Positions 23,904 through 34,922 are shown, numbered from the stretch's first letter. The stretch: 64,000 nt of DNA from Elephas maximus indicus (GCF_024166365.1 NC_064841.1:27768001-27832000), one strand, 5' to 3'. Translations and numbers: made by a program. Notes: generated by a model from the letters alone, not told the origin.

Positions 23904-25288
23904 GGTCTGCTTCTTTATGTGGTTTGATATCAACTGCTGTCCCCGAGCCATCACTAAGATATTGTAGTGATTTATTGTATATTTGCTCACTGAGTCTTAC
24001 CTTGTTTTGTTTTCTTTCAATATATGTGGATGGGCTACTAGATTGTGCTGTCTTGATTGTTGTAGCCCTTGACTTACTTATGACCTATTACCAGCTGATT
24101 TGGGCTGTTACCAGATATATATGCCTGAGTCCATTCACTATTCTTGAGTAGAATCTGATTTTGGGTCATCAAGTGTGTGATGCACACTGTCACCTATCCA
24201 CCTTGAGAAGTAGTGGTGATAGTTGTGTGCACCAGATTCTAGTAGCAGGTGGGGTTCACACTCGGGGGGGGGCAGGATGCTGACAGGCTTCCCCCAAGTG
24301 TCAGTGAGGTAGGTGTGTCTCTACTCCTAAAGCACCTTGGAGGGTGGGCTCTGCAGCTGTACCTTAGGCCCCCAATGCAAATACCTCTACAGATTGGGAG
24401 GTTTCACCCTCTTTAGACCCCTAAGGCAGGAGGCTAGGTGGTCTGGGGGGAGCTTCGGCCCTCAGTTCCCTGTTGTGGGTCAGTGAGGGCTCTGTTGAAT
24501 ATGCAGAAATATCAGACTTGGGAAACTTGTCTTTCCAGTAAATCCGCTAAGAAAAAAAATGCAGTCAGATCCCTATCAGAAATGCCTTTGCATTATAATA
24601 GCTACCTTGTTCCCTGTAGGGATGAAAGCCGGAGACTGTGGATCACATATGCTTGGCTGGAGCTGGTTCTGTGTTTTTAGTCCAGTTAGGGAAGGATTTT
24701 TGGTCCCTGGGTTTTTTGTGGTTGCTTCTCTCAGGCCAGAAGAATGGGTTAGGAAAAGACCAAAAAAAAAAAAAAAAAAAATGAAAAGAAAAACCAGGGA
24801 GCAGTTATCCCTCTGCCTCAGGAAATTCCAATGTTAATGAAGCCGCCTGGAAAGGGGAGGGGAGGGTTCAGAAAAACAGGAGAGAGTAGTGCCCCGGAAT
24901 ATAGACAAAGTTACTTATCGTGCTTGGGATGACTGTTTTATCTGAGATTCCCGAGGGGTCTGTGTGTGCTGGCTGGGTAGAGATTGCCCCCAAGGGTCAG
25001 GCCCGCGTCCCGTGCTTGAGCTGTCTCAGAAGCGGGGGTCGGTTCCTCCGCTGCCAGTCCAAAGCCCAGCGTCATGGTTCCCTGGCTGGGTCACTGCACT
25101 CCCGGCTCCAAAAACAGTTGCTGCCTCCTGGTGACTTCTCCTCCCGCCAGCCACGTTGCCGCGCCGCCCGCGCGGACCAGCTGGGCACCTCCCTGGTCAG
25201 ATCAGGGGGCTGGGGCAGCGCCCCATGTTTGTACCGTCACAGGATGTGGTGCTCAGCTCCCCTGCGCCCAGTTCAAAGCCCCGCGCCA
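23904..25288 (-). promoter_or_regulatory. L1 5'UTR with CpG-rich internal promoter region
   Basis: The distal part (about 24940-25288) is GC- and CpG-rich, unlike any other part of the window, and starts the element at 25288. Mammalian L1 5'UTRs hold an internal pol II promoter; no specific factor site is claimed here. An A-run at 24762-24781 interrupts the UTR. Confidence 0.7.
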
Positions 25289-25303
25289 ATTAATGGCATT
25301 TTT
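25289..25303. repeat. Target-site duplication of full-length L1, copy 2
   Basis: ATTAATGGCATTTTT, identical to 17650-17664. Confidence 0.9.
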
Positions 25304-25718
25304 GGGGGAGATCATTTTGTTTCATTGTTAGATGAAGCAAGTAATCAATAATGTTTATTTTGTTGAAAATCAAGATTTTTCAGTACAAGAGAAATGAAGA
25401 TATGATTATAAAGAACACTGGAATATTAGAATCGAATTGAAAATTACTAGTATAAACTCATGAGTTTAGGATGGAAAAAAAATGTATCTTTTCTAGGACT
25501 CTTCACTGAAAAGGTTCACTACAAATGGTATTCCAGATGGGACACATAGTTATATACCTGTGACACACCAAATTATCTAATAACATCTTTCCCAAAAATA
25601 AATCAGAGCTCGATGGAGAAATAGGCAATTTCATGTCTGGGTCAAGAAAGGTACCAGATGAGTCTGGATCACCCTGATTATCCAGAAGATAGCAAAGCTC
25701 TCAAATATGATTTTACAT
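25304..25718. other. Unassigned sequence
   Basis: AT-rich interval between the L1 and the RTE; no gene or repeat recognised. Confidence 0.5.
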
Positions 25719-26127
25719 TATTGTTGTTAGGTGCCATCGAGTCGATTCCAACTCATATCGACCCCATGTACAACAGAACAAAACACTGCCCAGTCCTGCA
25801 CCATCCTCACAATCATTGCTGTTTTTGAGTCCATTGTTGCAGCCACATAAGACAAAGTCTCGCCATCTTTGCTTCTAAGAAGCATTCTAGCTCTACTTCT
25901 TCCATGACAGATTTGTCTGTTCTTCTGGCAGTCCTCAATATTCTTCGCCAACATCATAATTCAGAGGTGTCAGTTCTTCCTTATTCATTGTCCAGCTTTC
26001 ACATGCATATGAACCACTGCCACTGAGGTGATTGAAAATACCATGGCTTGCGTCAGGCACACCTTAGTCCTCAAGGTGACATCTTTGCTTTTCAACGCTT
26101 TAAAGAGGTCTTTTGCAGCAGCTTTGC

Positions 26128-26733
26128 TCAATGCAATATGTCCTTTGATTTCTTGACTGCTGCTTCCATGGCATTGCTTATGGATCCAGGTAAATTGAAA
26201 CCCTTGACAGCTTCAATATTTTCTCTGTTTATCATGATGTTGCTTATTGATCCAGTTGTGAGGATTTTTATTTTCTTTGTGTTGAGGTATAAGTCATACT
26301 GAAGGCTGTAGTCTTTGATCTTCATCAGTAATTGCTTCAAGTTCTCTGCTTTCAGCAAGCAAGTTTGTGTCATTGCATTACGCAGGTTGTTAATGAGTCT
26401 TCTTCCAATCCTGATACCCCATTCTTCTTCATATAGTCCAGTTTCTTGGATTATTTGCTCAGCATAGAGATTAAATAAATGTGGTGAAAGGATACAACCT
26501 TGATGCATACTTTTCCTGACTTTAAACCACACACTATCCCCTTGTTCTGTTCGAACAACTGCCTCTTGATCTATGTACAGGTTCCTCATGAGCACAAATA
26601 AATGTTCTGGAATACCCATTCTTTGCAGTGTTATCCATATCCAAAATTTCTTATGATCCACACAGTTGAATGCCTTTGCATAGTCAATACAACACAGGTA
26701 AACATCTTTCTGGTATTCTCTGTTTTCAGCCAA
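26128..26733 (-). pseudogene. RTE reverse-transcriptase fragment
   Basis: A 201-codon open piece of the RTE RT core (fingers and palm). It contains DYAKAFNCVDH (motif A with Asp) and a QGCILSPHLFN motif B. The YADD box downstream is lost, reading NAMTQT in this frame. Order and motifs match the BovB/RTE family rather than L1, which has FADD and a different motif A. Confidence 0.8.
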
Positions 26734-28034
26734 GATCCATCTGACATCAGCAATGATATCCCTTGTTTCATGTCCTCTTCTGAATCCAGGTTGAATTTCT
26801 GGCTGTCCCCTGTCGATGTATTGCTACAACCATTTTTGAACTATTTTCAGCAAAATTTTACTTGTGCGTGATATTAATGATATTGTTTGATAATTTCTGC
26901 TTTCAGTTGGCTCATCTTTCTTTGGAATGGGCACAAATATGGATCTCCTCAAGTCAGTTGGCTAGGTAACTGTCTTCCAAATTTCTTGGCATAGGAGATT
27001 GAGCACCTTCAGTGCTGCATCTGTTTGTTGAAACATCTCAGTTGGTATTCCATCAATTCCTGGAGCCTTGTTTTTCACCAATGCCTTCGGTGCAGCTTGA
27101 ACTTCTTCCTTCAATACCATCAATTCTTGATCGTGTGCTACCTCCTGAATTGGCTGACCATCAACCAATACTTTTTGATACAGTGACTCAGTGAACTCTT
27201 TCCATCATTTTTTGATGCTTCCTGCATTGTTCAATATTTTGCCCATAGAATCCTTCAAAATCGCAACTTAAGGCTTGAATTTTTTCTTCAGTTCTTTCAG
27301 CTTGAGAAATGTTGAGTGTGTCCTTCCCTTTTGATTTTCCACCTCCAGGTCTTTGCACATATTTTACTTTGTCTTCTCAAGCTTCCCTTTGAAATCTTCT
27401 GTTCCTCTCTTTTACGTCATCATTTCTTCCATTGGCTTTAGCTACTCTGCATTCAGGAGCAAGTTTCAGAGTCTCTTCTGCCACCCATTTTGGTCTTTTC
27501 TTTCTTTTTAATGACCTTTTGCTTTCTTCATGTATGGTGCCCTTGATGTCATTCCACAACTCATGTATTCTTCAGTCATTAGTCTTCAATGCATCAAATC
27601 TATTCTTGAGATGGCCTCTCAGTTCAGGTGGAATATACTTAAGGTCATACTTTGGCTCTTGTAGACATGTTTTAATTTTCTTCAGCTTCAACTTAAACTT
27701 CCATGTTTCAGCTTAAACTTCCATGTAAGCAACTGGTAGTCTGCTCCGCAGTCAGCTTCTGGCCTTGTTCTGACTGATAATGTTGAGCTTCTTCATCATC
27801 TCTTTCCACAGATGTTGTTGAGTTGATTCCTGTGTATTTCATCCAGCGAGACCCACATTTATAGTCACCGTTTATGTTGTTGGTACAAGGTAATTGTAAT
27901 AAATAAGTAGTTGGCCTTGCCAAATTCTAGCATGTGATCTCTGGCGTTTCTATCACCAAGGCCATATTTTCCAACTAGTGATCCTTCTTTATTTCCAACT
28001 TTCACATTCCAATCACCAGTAATTATCAATGCAT

Positions 28035-28714
28035 TTTTTTTATTTTGGTTTATTTTATTTTATTGTACTTTAGATGAAGGTTTACAGAACTAGCTTCTCA
28101 TTAAACAGTTAGTACACATATTGTTTTATGACATTGGTTAACAACCCCACAACATGTCAACACTCTCCCTTCTCCACTTTGAGTTCCCTGTTACCAGCTT
28201 TCTTGTCCCCTCCTGCCTTCTAGTCCTTGCCCCTGGGCTGGTGTGCCCCTTTAGTCTTGTTTTGTTTTATGGGCCTGTCTAATCTTTGGATGAGGGGTGA
28301 GCCTCAGGAGTGACTTCATTACTGAGCTAAAAGTGTGTCCAGTGGCCATGCTCTAAGGGTTTCTCCAGTCTCCATCAGGCCAGCAAGTCTGGTCTTTTTT
28401 TGTGAGTTAAAATTTTGTTCTGCATTTTTCTCCAGCTCTGTCTGGGACCCTTTGTTGTGATCCCTGTCAGAGCATTCAGTGGTGGTAGCCTGGCACCATC
28501 TAGTTGTACTGGACTCAGTCTGGTGGAGGCTGTGGTAAATGTGGTCAATTCGTCCTTTGGACTAATCTTTCCCTTGTATCTTTCGTTTTCTTCATTCTCT
28601 CTTGCTCCCGAAGGGGTGAGACCTGTGGAGTTTCTTAGATGGCCACTCACAGGCTTTTAAGACCCCAGACACTACTCACCAAAGTAGAATGTAAAACATT
28701 ATCTTTATAAACTA
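28035..28714 (-). mobile_element. L1 3'UTR insertion (older subfamily), 11-bp duplication
   Basis: TATCAATGCAT occurs at 28024-28034 and 28715-28725. Between them is a 680-bp, severely 5'-truncated L1 consisting of 3'UTR only, with the A-tail as a T-rich run at 28035-28070. Its 3'UTR is of the same older type as the plus-strand L1 ending at 47645. It is nested in the RTE, so it is younger than the RTE. Confidence 0.85.
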
Positions 28715-28921
28715 TATCAATGCATCTTGATTTTATATTTGATCAATTTCAGACTGCAGAAATTGGTAAAAATCTTCAGTTTCTTCATCTTTGGTATTAG
28801 TGGTTGGTGGGTAAATTTGAATAATAGTCGTATTAACTGATCTTCCATAGGCATATAGATATTATCCTATCACTGTACTTCAAGACAGATGGCTCCAGAA
28901 TGTGACCAAAAAATTAGTCAT

Positions 28922-29003
28922 TAAAAGCCCTATGGAATACAGTTTACTCTGACACACATGAGTTGCCATTAGCTGGAATTCATTCAATGGCAATTGGTGT
29001 ATA
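28922..29003 (+). mobile_element. AfroSINE, type B fragment
   Basis: Has AAAGCCCTATGGAATACAG, TCTGACACACATGAGTTGCC and the GGCAATTGGT end; the 5' half is missing. Confidence 0.75.
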
Positions 29004-29017
29004 TTTATACATATATG

Positions 29018-29171
29018 GAAACCCTGGTGGCATAATTGTTAAGAGTTTGGCTGCTAACCAAAAGGTTGGCAGTTCAGATCTACCAGGCACTCCTTGGAAA
29101 CCCTATGGGGCAGTTCTATTCTGTCCTATAACGTTGCTATGAGTTGGAATCAACTTGACAGCAATGAGTTT
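29018..29171 (+). mobile_element. AfroSINE, type A
   Basis: GGAAACCCTGGTGGCATAATT head, CAGTTCAGATCTACC B-box region, CTATGAGTTGGAATCAACTTG tail; runs into a (TA)n tract. Confidence 0.9.
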
Positions 29172-29207
29172 TATATATATATATATATAAAATATATATA
29201 TATTTTA
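29172..29207. repeat. (TA)n microsatellite
   Basis: TA dinucleotide run at the SINE 3' end. Confidence 0.9.
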
Positions 29208-29369
29208 ATCTAGAATGCTGATTTATTCATTTACTGGCAATGTTAACTTTGGCCACTTGGTGAAGGCATTATGGCAGAGGCTCATTTTTGTGTATTCTTC
29301 TTTTTTCTTGCTATGGAAGATATAGATATCTCTATGTCTATCTATCCATCTACCTATATTATTATGTAA

Positions 29370-29578
29370 ACCAAACTAAACCAGTTGCTGTCAAGTCAAT
29401 TTTGACTCAGGTGACCCCAGGTGTTTCAGAGTAAAACTGTGCTCCATAGGGTTTTCCATGGCTGTGATTTCTCAGAAGTAGATGGTCAGGCCTTTCTCCC
29501 AACTCAACTCTGAGTAGGTTCAAACCACCAACTTTTCTGTTAATAGCCTAGTGCTCATCTATTTGTGCCACCCAGAGA
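29370..29578 (-). mobile_element. AfroSINE, type B
   Basis: The plus strand has the reversed tail GTTGCTGTCAAGTCAATTTTG, GAAGTAGATGGTCAGGCC and the reversed head TTTGTGCCACCCAGAGAC. Near full length. Confidence 0.85.
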
Positions 29579-29793
29579 CTATTAAAAAAGTATAAAATAT
29601 ATATACAGTGAAATCTGTGAGATTAGGAACTCAACAGGACTGCTAGGTTTTTCTGGGTCTTGCAAGTTTTTCACCTTTGACAGGGTGCAGTCTTACCACT
29701 TTTCTATTGCTCATTTTAGTGGAGAATATTTTAGTTTTCCTTCTCTGACAGGTTTCCACCTCACACAGGTTCTGGGTTTCACAGGTTTTACTC

Positions 29794-29908
29794 TGTGTGT
29801 GTGTATATACACATATACATATATATACACACACGCATATATATACATATACACACACATATATATACATATATACACATGTATATATGTACACAGATAT
29901 AGATATAT
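29794..29908. repeat. (TG/CA/TA)n microsatellite, part 1
   Basis: Mixed TG, CA and TA runs; continues after the SINE at 30015-30075. Confidence 0.85.
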
Positions 29909-30014
29909 AAAAGGTTGGCAGTTCAAATCCACCAGCCACTCCTTGGAAACTCTATGGGGCAGTTCTACTCTGTCCTACAGGGCCACTATGAGTTGAAGTT
30001 GACTTGATGCCAAT
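29909..30014 (+). mobile_element. AfroSINE, type A, 5'-truncated, inside a microsatellite
   Basis: Starts within the body at AAAAGGTTGGCAGTTCAAATC and ends with GAGTTGAAGTTGACTTGATGCC. Flanked on both sides by TATA/TGTA repeats. Confidence 0.85.
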
Positions 30015-30075
30015 ATCTATATATGTATATGTATATACATATATATCTATATATACAGATATATGTATGTTTTAG
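30015..30075. repeat. (TA/TG)n microsatellite, part 2
   Basis: Continuation of the repeat on the far side of the SINE. Confidence 0.8.
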
Positions 30076-30638
30076 TATTTCCTCTTAATGTTTCAATTCA
30101 CTTTGTTGTGGGCACATAAAAGAGATAAATAATTTTTATTTGCTTGGAGCTAAAAATAAAAATTAAGAAACTATTCCAGCAGAGATTATACATGAGAAAG
30201 TATTGTACAAACTGTGAAACACATCAGTAAATATAAGGTATTATTGTTATTCATATTTTTAGCAATGATTTTCCTTTTAAAAGTTTTCAGAAGAAATGAT
30301 TTTATATTATAAAATGAAATTCACAATAATGGCTTTTCAAGAGAGATTCGGTTTTATCTGGTGAAAAGGTGAACCTCTTTGCTTGTTCATCTCTATTTTC
30401 TCAGAATAACCACAAGAAAGTAACATCAATCTAAAGCCAAATGTCCTAGAACTCCTGATGAAGAATAACTTCTGTCTTTCTGAAAGTCTTATGATCTCAG
30501 CTCCTTTACCTACACCTTTAATAAATTACTTATAATCTCTGAGTTTTAATTTCTTCTTCTATAAAGGAGACAGAGATAGAGACAGAGACAGAGAGACCCA
30601 GGTTTCTGAAGGGAAGAATTAAGAAGAGTAGAAACAAA
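30076..30638. other. Unique sequence, no gene seen
   Basis: AT-rich, no recognisable element except a short GA-rich run near 30568-30597. Confidence 0.5.
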
Positions 30639-30639
30639 A

Positions 30640-30860
30640 TACAATGCACTTAGCATAATGTTTAGTAAATTCAATGTGAAAAAGGAGGCAAATTACTGTG
30701 GCATGGCCCCCATCAGTACTCCTTGTGGATCCCCATGAGGTAGACAGGATAACAGTTGATATAATCTTTATTTTAGATGTGGTAAATGGCTCCAAGGTCA
30801 CAGAAATCAAGGGAGAACTAGGGCTGGTATCTGCTTTGTGTTCCTAGTTTATTGTTCTTT
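30640..30860 (-). mobile_element. MIR SINE
   Basis: CCCCATGAGGTAGACAGG, a diverged ATTTTAGATGTGG phrase, CTCCAAGGTCACAGAAATC and AGAACTAGGGCTGGTATC follow the order of the reversed MIR. Confidence 0.6.
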
Positions 30861-31744
30861 CTTCTACATTATTGCAATAACCTTGTGTTTTCTGCTTGAA
30901 GAGCTCATTTCATATTTAAATGCAAATACAGTTTTGTTTACATTGCCCATAGATTCCACTCAGATTTAAAAAAAGTGATCCTGCAAAAGGTAATAATAGC
31001 ACCTATTTAATATCAACTAAATCTTACCTCTTGTATTTTAGAAAAGTTTCCAACAGCATGAAAGGTGACCTAGGCATAACTACAAAACAAAGTCATATAT
31101 CAGGGTTATAGACGCGAGCAATAAACATCGTTCTAATCAGAATTCAGGGGCATTCTCCCTAGTCAGGCAGCCAGAATACAAAGCAACATTTCTTTCTTCC
31201 AGAGCAACCTCCTCTTGTCCACTGAACATAAAAACACGTATGATTTATTCCACTGAAAATGCAGCACATTGAAAAATCCTCTGGCGAGACCAGCGAGTCC
31301 CTTTCTGTGACATTCATTTTCTAATTGCAATTTCAGTTTTCCCAAACTCTGTCTCAGATCTTCATCTTCAACCTTGAAGCAAACTTGACAAAATGTGAGC
31401 AAAATTATTAGTTTCCTTTTCTTCAGTTAGGTATTATATAATTCAAAAATCAAAGGGAATCGGAACACTTCTAAGTAGGTAAACAACTTAAATTGCCTGC
31501 TAGTTTTGAAAAGGCAGAATTCATTGGAAAGAATGATAATAGGAGGGTCTCAGGCAATTTTCACTGCAGGAACTTTTTCTGTCTCAAAGAACCCAGGAGC
31601 CAGGTAGTGAATCTATCCAACCAGAGCCCTCCCCCATACCCAACCATCATAGCCTGTCTTTCAGTTTTGTTTTCATTTCCTAACTCACATCTTCCATAAA
31701 AACAATTTAGCATTTCATTTTAAAAGTGAAAGCTGGATTCTGAC
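30861..31744. other. Unique sequence with one exon-like minus-strand frame
   Basis: No repeat recognised. The minus-strand frame at 31163-31402 is discussed in findings; otherwise nothing is seen. Confidence 0.4.
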
Positions 31745-32215
31745 TGTAATAGGCTGAATAATAACCTCCAAAGATATCAAGTCTTTTTATCTGGAACCCA
31801 TAAATTTTACCTTATGTGGAAAAAGTGTCTTTGCAGATGTGATTAAGATAGGGATATTGAGATAAGAATATTATCCTGGATTGTCTAGCTGGGCCCTACA
31901 TGCAACCCCAAATGTATTTATAAGAGAGAAACAGAAGATTTTACTATACACAGAAGAAAAGAAAACAATGTGACCATGAAGACAGATTGAAGTGATGCTG
32001 CCACAAGCCAACGAATGCCAGTGGCCTCCAAAGCTGTAAAAGGCAAGGAATGGATGCTCCCTTATAGCCTCTGGAGGCAGCACAGCTTTGTTGACACCTT
32101 AATTTCAGCCAGTAGTACTGATTTCAGGCTTTTGGCCTTTAGAGAATAAATATGCATTCTTTTAAGCCACCAAGGTTGTGGTAATTTGATAGAGCAGCCA
32201 TAGAAAACTAGTACA
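31745..32215 (+). mobile_element. MLT1/MaLR-like solo LTR, old
   Basis: Carries the MLT1-like succession: GTGTCTTTGCAGATGTGATTA, an internal CAGAAGAAAAG region, the 3' part with GAATAAATATGCATTC (polyadenylation signal context) and TTTAAGCCACCAAGGTTGTGG. Putative TG...CA ends; no duplication visible. Confidence 0.6.
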
Positions 32216-32439
32216 TTGATTAGCCTTAAAATAACTTTTGGAAGAAAACTCTTTGTCTTTCTTACATGCAAATTCAGAAGATACTATGATTATTTTTTAA
32301 TTATTTAGCAAGACATGACCACTATTATTAGGATTCTGGATTAACTCATATTGACTTGGGGCTCATCACCAAGGCTAGCTTGTCACCAAATTGTAAAAAG
32401 GATGAAGTTTGCTTCACAAATAACTTATTTCCTCTCTCT
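32216..32439. other. Unassigned sequence
   Basis: Nothing recognised. Confidence 0.4.
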
Positions 32440-33060
32440 CAAAATTTTTTTTTCTCATTTGCCCTTGATGACCCTGAGTTTTCAGGTTGTGTAGATATAT
32501 ATTGTTTAATTGTATTTTATTGTGTTTTTGAAATTAGGTTCCCATTTGACAATTTCTACACAAATTTTTCAGTGACATTAGTTACATTTTTCACAATGCG
32601 TCAGCATTCTCTTTAACCGCGTTCTGGTTGTTCCATATCTAGTTCTCTAGCTTTCCTGCCCCTTTATCGTCTCATCTTTGCTTTAGAATAACTGTCGACA
32701 TTTTGGTCTCGTATGTAAGGTTTTTTAAGAGCACCGTACTCATGGGTAATAGCCTTTGTGTGCCAATCTGTTATTTTGCTAAAACGTGACCTCGGGAGAT
32801 AGCTTTGGTTGAAGGTTTAAAGAGTATCTCAGGGTGATATTCTCTGAGAGTCCTCTAGGTGCAACTTTTTAAAACTTCTACTTCTGTTTTATGTTTTTCT
32901 CCCATTCTATCAGGGTCTATCTATTGTGGCCCTGATTAGAATGGTCGGTAGTGGTAGCTGAGCATCACCTAGCTCTTCTGGTCTCAGGGTAGATGAGGCC
33001 GTGGCTCATGTGGGCTGTGTGTAGATCTTTTTTATTAGCGATGAAAGCACTGTGACAGAC
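32440..33060 (-). mobile_element. Older L1 3'UTR fragment (putative)
   Basis: The plus strand has TATCAGGGTCTATCTATTGTGG, GGTCGGTAGTGGTAGC and CATCACCTAGCTCTTCTGG in the same order as the reversed L1 3'UTR at 28440-28520, with a different distal part. An old L1 subfamily is the best explanation. Confidence 0.5.
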
Positions 33061-33149
33061 TCACTTATTCATACAAGGTGTTGTGGACTTCATATGTGAG
33101 TGTTCCCACGAGTGTTGTCAATTTGCAATCCCAGGAGTGCAGTTTGCAA

Positions 33150-33325
33150 TTTGCTGCTAACCTAAAGGTTGGCATTTGAAACCACCCAGGTGCTCTGCAT
33201 AAGAAAAAAAAGAAAGCTCTGGCAAATTGCTTCCAAGTAAACCCTATGGAGCAGTTCCGCTCTGTAACATATGGAGCCGCCATTAGTTGCAATTGAATAG
33301 ACGGCAACAGGTTTTTTTTTTTTTT
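33150..33325 (+). mobile_element. AfroSINE, diverged, poly-T tail
   Basis: CTAACCTAAAGGTTGGCATTT, ACCACCCAGGTGCTC, CTATGGAGCAGTTCCGCTCTG and ATTAGTTGCAATTGAATAGACG are SINE body and tail phrases; ends with T-run 33312-33330. The head is lost. Confidence 0.75.
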
Positions 33326-33330
33326 TTTTT

Positions 33331-33904
33331 CAAATCAAAATATAGATAAATAGCCATAGACTTATAGATATGGGGAAATATACTATATATAGGTCTTGAA
33401 CAAGAATTGTGAAAGGATGCCAAGATGTTAACAAAGGTTGCTCCTGGTCATAAGGTATGCACGGTTTTATTTTCCCCTTCAGGTTTTTCTGTGAATTATC
33501 CCAATTTTTGACAATAAGAATGTAATACATTTAACATAGGGAAATTTCTTTTTATTAACTTAAAAACAGAGGATATAGGGAAGTGGGAAATGATGCAGCT
33601 AGCCATGAGGTTAACAACTTATTTTCAAACTTTTCTGGAACAATTTATTTATTTATTCATCTCTTCCATCAGTCAACAAATATTTGTGCTAGGCATTTAC
33701 CTAGGCTCTGAAGATAAAAGATGAACAAAGCAGTTATTTCCCTGCCCTTTCTTGCTTTGATTGCTATAGAAGGAGGACTACAGGATACTATGGTAAGATA
33801 TGACCAACGGGGGAGAGAAGGGAGGAGAATAAATAAGTGATTAGCAATGTGTTCTTAAAAATCATGGGACAAAAATTTCCCATGAGTAATACAACTAACT
33901 GTGA
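33331..33904. other. Unique AT-rich sequence
   Basis: No gene or repeat recognised. Confidence 0.5.
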
Positions 33905-34110
33905 AAATAATAATACTTGTTTATGCCTATTATATAGCAGGCACTGGTTTATCACATTTCAATCCTCTCAGTAGCCCTGTGAGATCTGCATTCTGTTGTC
34001 CTCATTGAATAATTGCGGAAGTGGAGGCTTCCCGTTCACATGACAGGGAAGTAATGGCGCTAGATTTCAAGCATCTGTTTCCAACCACTATACTTTGTTT
34101 CCTGCACAGG
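33905..34110 (-). mobile_element. MIR SINE
   Basis: ATAGCAGGCACTGGTTTATC, AATCCTCTCAGTAGCCCTGTG and the following GGAAGTGGAGGC order fit a reversed MIR. Confidence 0.6.
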
Positions 34111-34729
34111 GAAGTATATTTTATGGATTTCTTTCTCAAGCTTGCTCTTGATATAATTGTCTTGTTCTTAGGCATTCTTTGTGTCTCAGGTTTTGGTTTG
34201 CAAAGTATTGTCATCCTGTTTATACCTTTTTTTCACATGCCCCTTTAAAGTGTTGGTGGCTTTTACCTCTTCTCAACGTCAGCTTTTTGTGTCTGCTCTG
34301 GAAGGTGAGTGAGGGAAAAGCATAAATTCTCATAATGGTTTTTGATATCACTGGGCAGGAGCTACAATAAAGTAGATAAAATATTTCAAGATGCCTGTAC
34401 CCTGAATATGAAGCTCTATTACTTACAGTCTTTGGAAACTATATAAAGTGTCTGGGTTTCCTTGATAAACTCTAGTGAGTGGCAAATATTAATCTGAAAC
34501 TCACAGCCTCTTCTTAGGAAGATGCCCAAATCGTCAAACTTTGGTTAAGTTCGTTGTTCCCTGGCAACTTCTCCAGGGACAGGACAAAGGCTATTAAATG
34601 AGTCTTGTAAGAAGGAGCATCTCAAACTAGGTGTTCAGATTGTCTGTCCATGGGTCTATCTTTTGAACAGACAATTGAGACTATCTAGACATCTAATACG
34701 TATTTTTCTAGAACCTAGGATGGTGGACA
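34111..34729. other. Unique sequence, no gene seen
   Basis: The frame at 34021-34248 has no family resemblance; nothing else is seen. Confidence 0.5.
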
Positions 34730-34922
34730 CAGTCACTTGGTGGTGCAAATGGTTAACATGCTCGTCTGCTAACCAAGAGGGTAAGGTTCGTGTCCACCGA
34801 GAGACATGTTGAAAGAAAGGCCTAAATGATCTATTTCTAAAAACACAACCACTATGGAACACTGTTCTACTCTGGCACCAATGGGGTTGCCATGAGTTAG
34901 AATCAACACAATGGCAACTGGC
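34730..34922 (+). mobile_element. AfroSINE, type B
   Basis: Head CACTTGGTGGTGCAAATGG, B-box region TTCGTGTCCACC, tail CCATGAGTTAGAATCAACAC plus GGCAACTGG. Confidence 0.85.

Larger units (their letters stand above)
17665..25288 (-). mobile_element. Full-length L1 LINE (7.6 kb)
   Basis: A complete L1 of 7,624 bp bounded by a perfect 15-bp target duplication (17650-17664 and 25289-25303). From its 5' end at 25288: 5'UTR about 1,385 bp, ORF1 (23903-22920), a 417-bp spacer, ORF2 (22502-18663), a 3'UTR of about 1 kb with a G-rich tract, AATAAA and a short A-tail. No other element interrupts it. The 5' end still has many CpGs, consistent with a fairly recent insertion. Both ORFs carry frameshifts, so it cannot retrotranspose autonomously as it stands. 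Confidence 0.95.
25719..28890 (-). mobile_element. RTE (BovB-like) LINE, 5'-truncated, degraded
   Basis: Runs from the RTE 3' terminus (plus strand TTGTTGTTAGGTGCCATCGAG at 25723) for about 2.5 kb of RTE sequence plus a 680-bp L1 insertion at 28035-28714. RT coding pieces: 26962-27168 (KNKAPGIDGIPTEMF) and 26128-26733 (DYAKAFNCVDH, then QGCILSPHLFNLYAEQ). The catalytic YADD position (about 26365-26385) is corrupted and frame-shifted. The endonuclease end is truncated near 28890. RTEs like this mobilise AfroSINEs; this copy is dead. Confidence 0.88.

Noticed and set aside
24920..25351. 143-codon plus-strand frame in GC-rich DNA, possible CpG-island gene
   Set aside because: The GC-rich block is the 5'UTR of the full-length minus-strand L1, as the 15-bp duplication shows. 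The frame crosses the L1 end and is incidental.
29794..30075. Possible CRISPR-like or satellite array
   Set aside because: The repeats are dinucleotide-type microsatellite with an embedded SINE, with no regular spacers; this is mammalian DNA.
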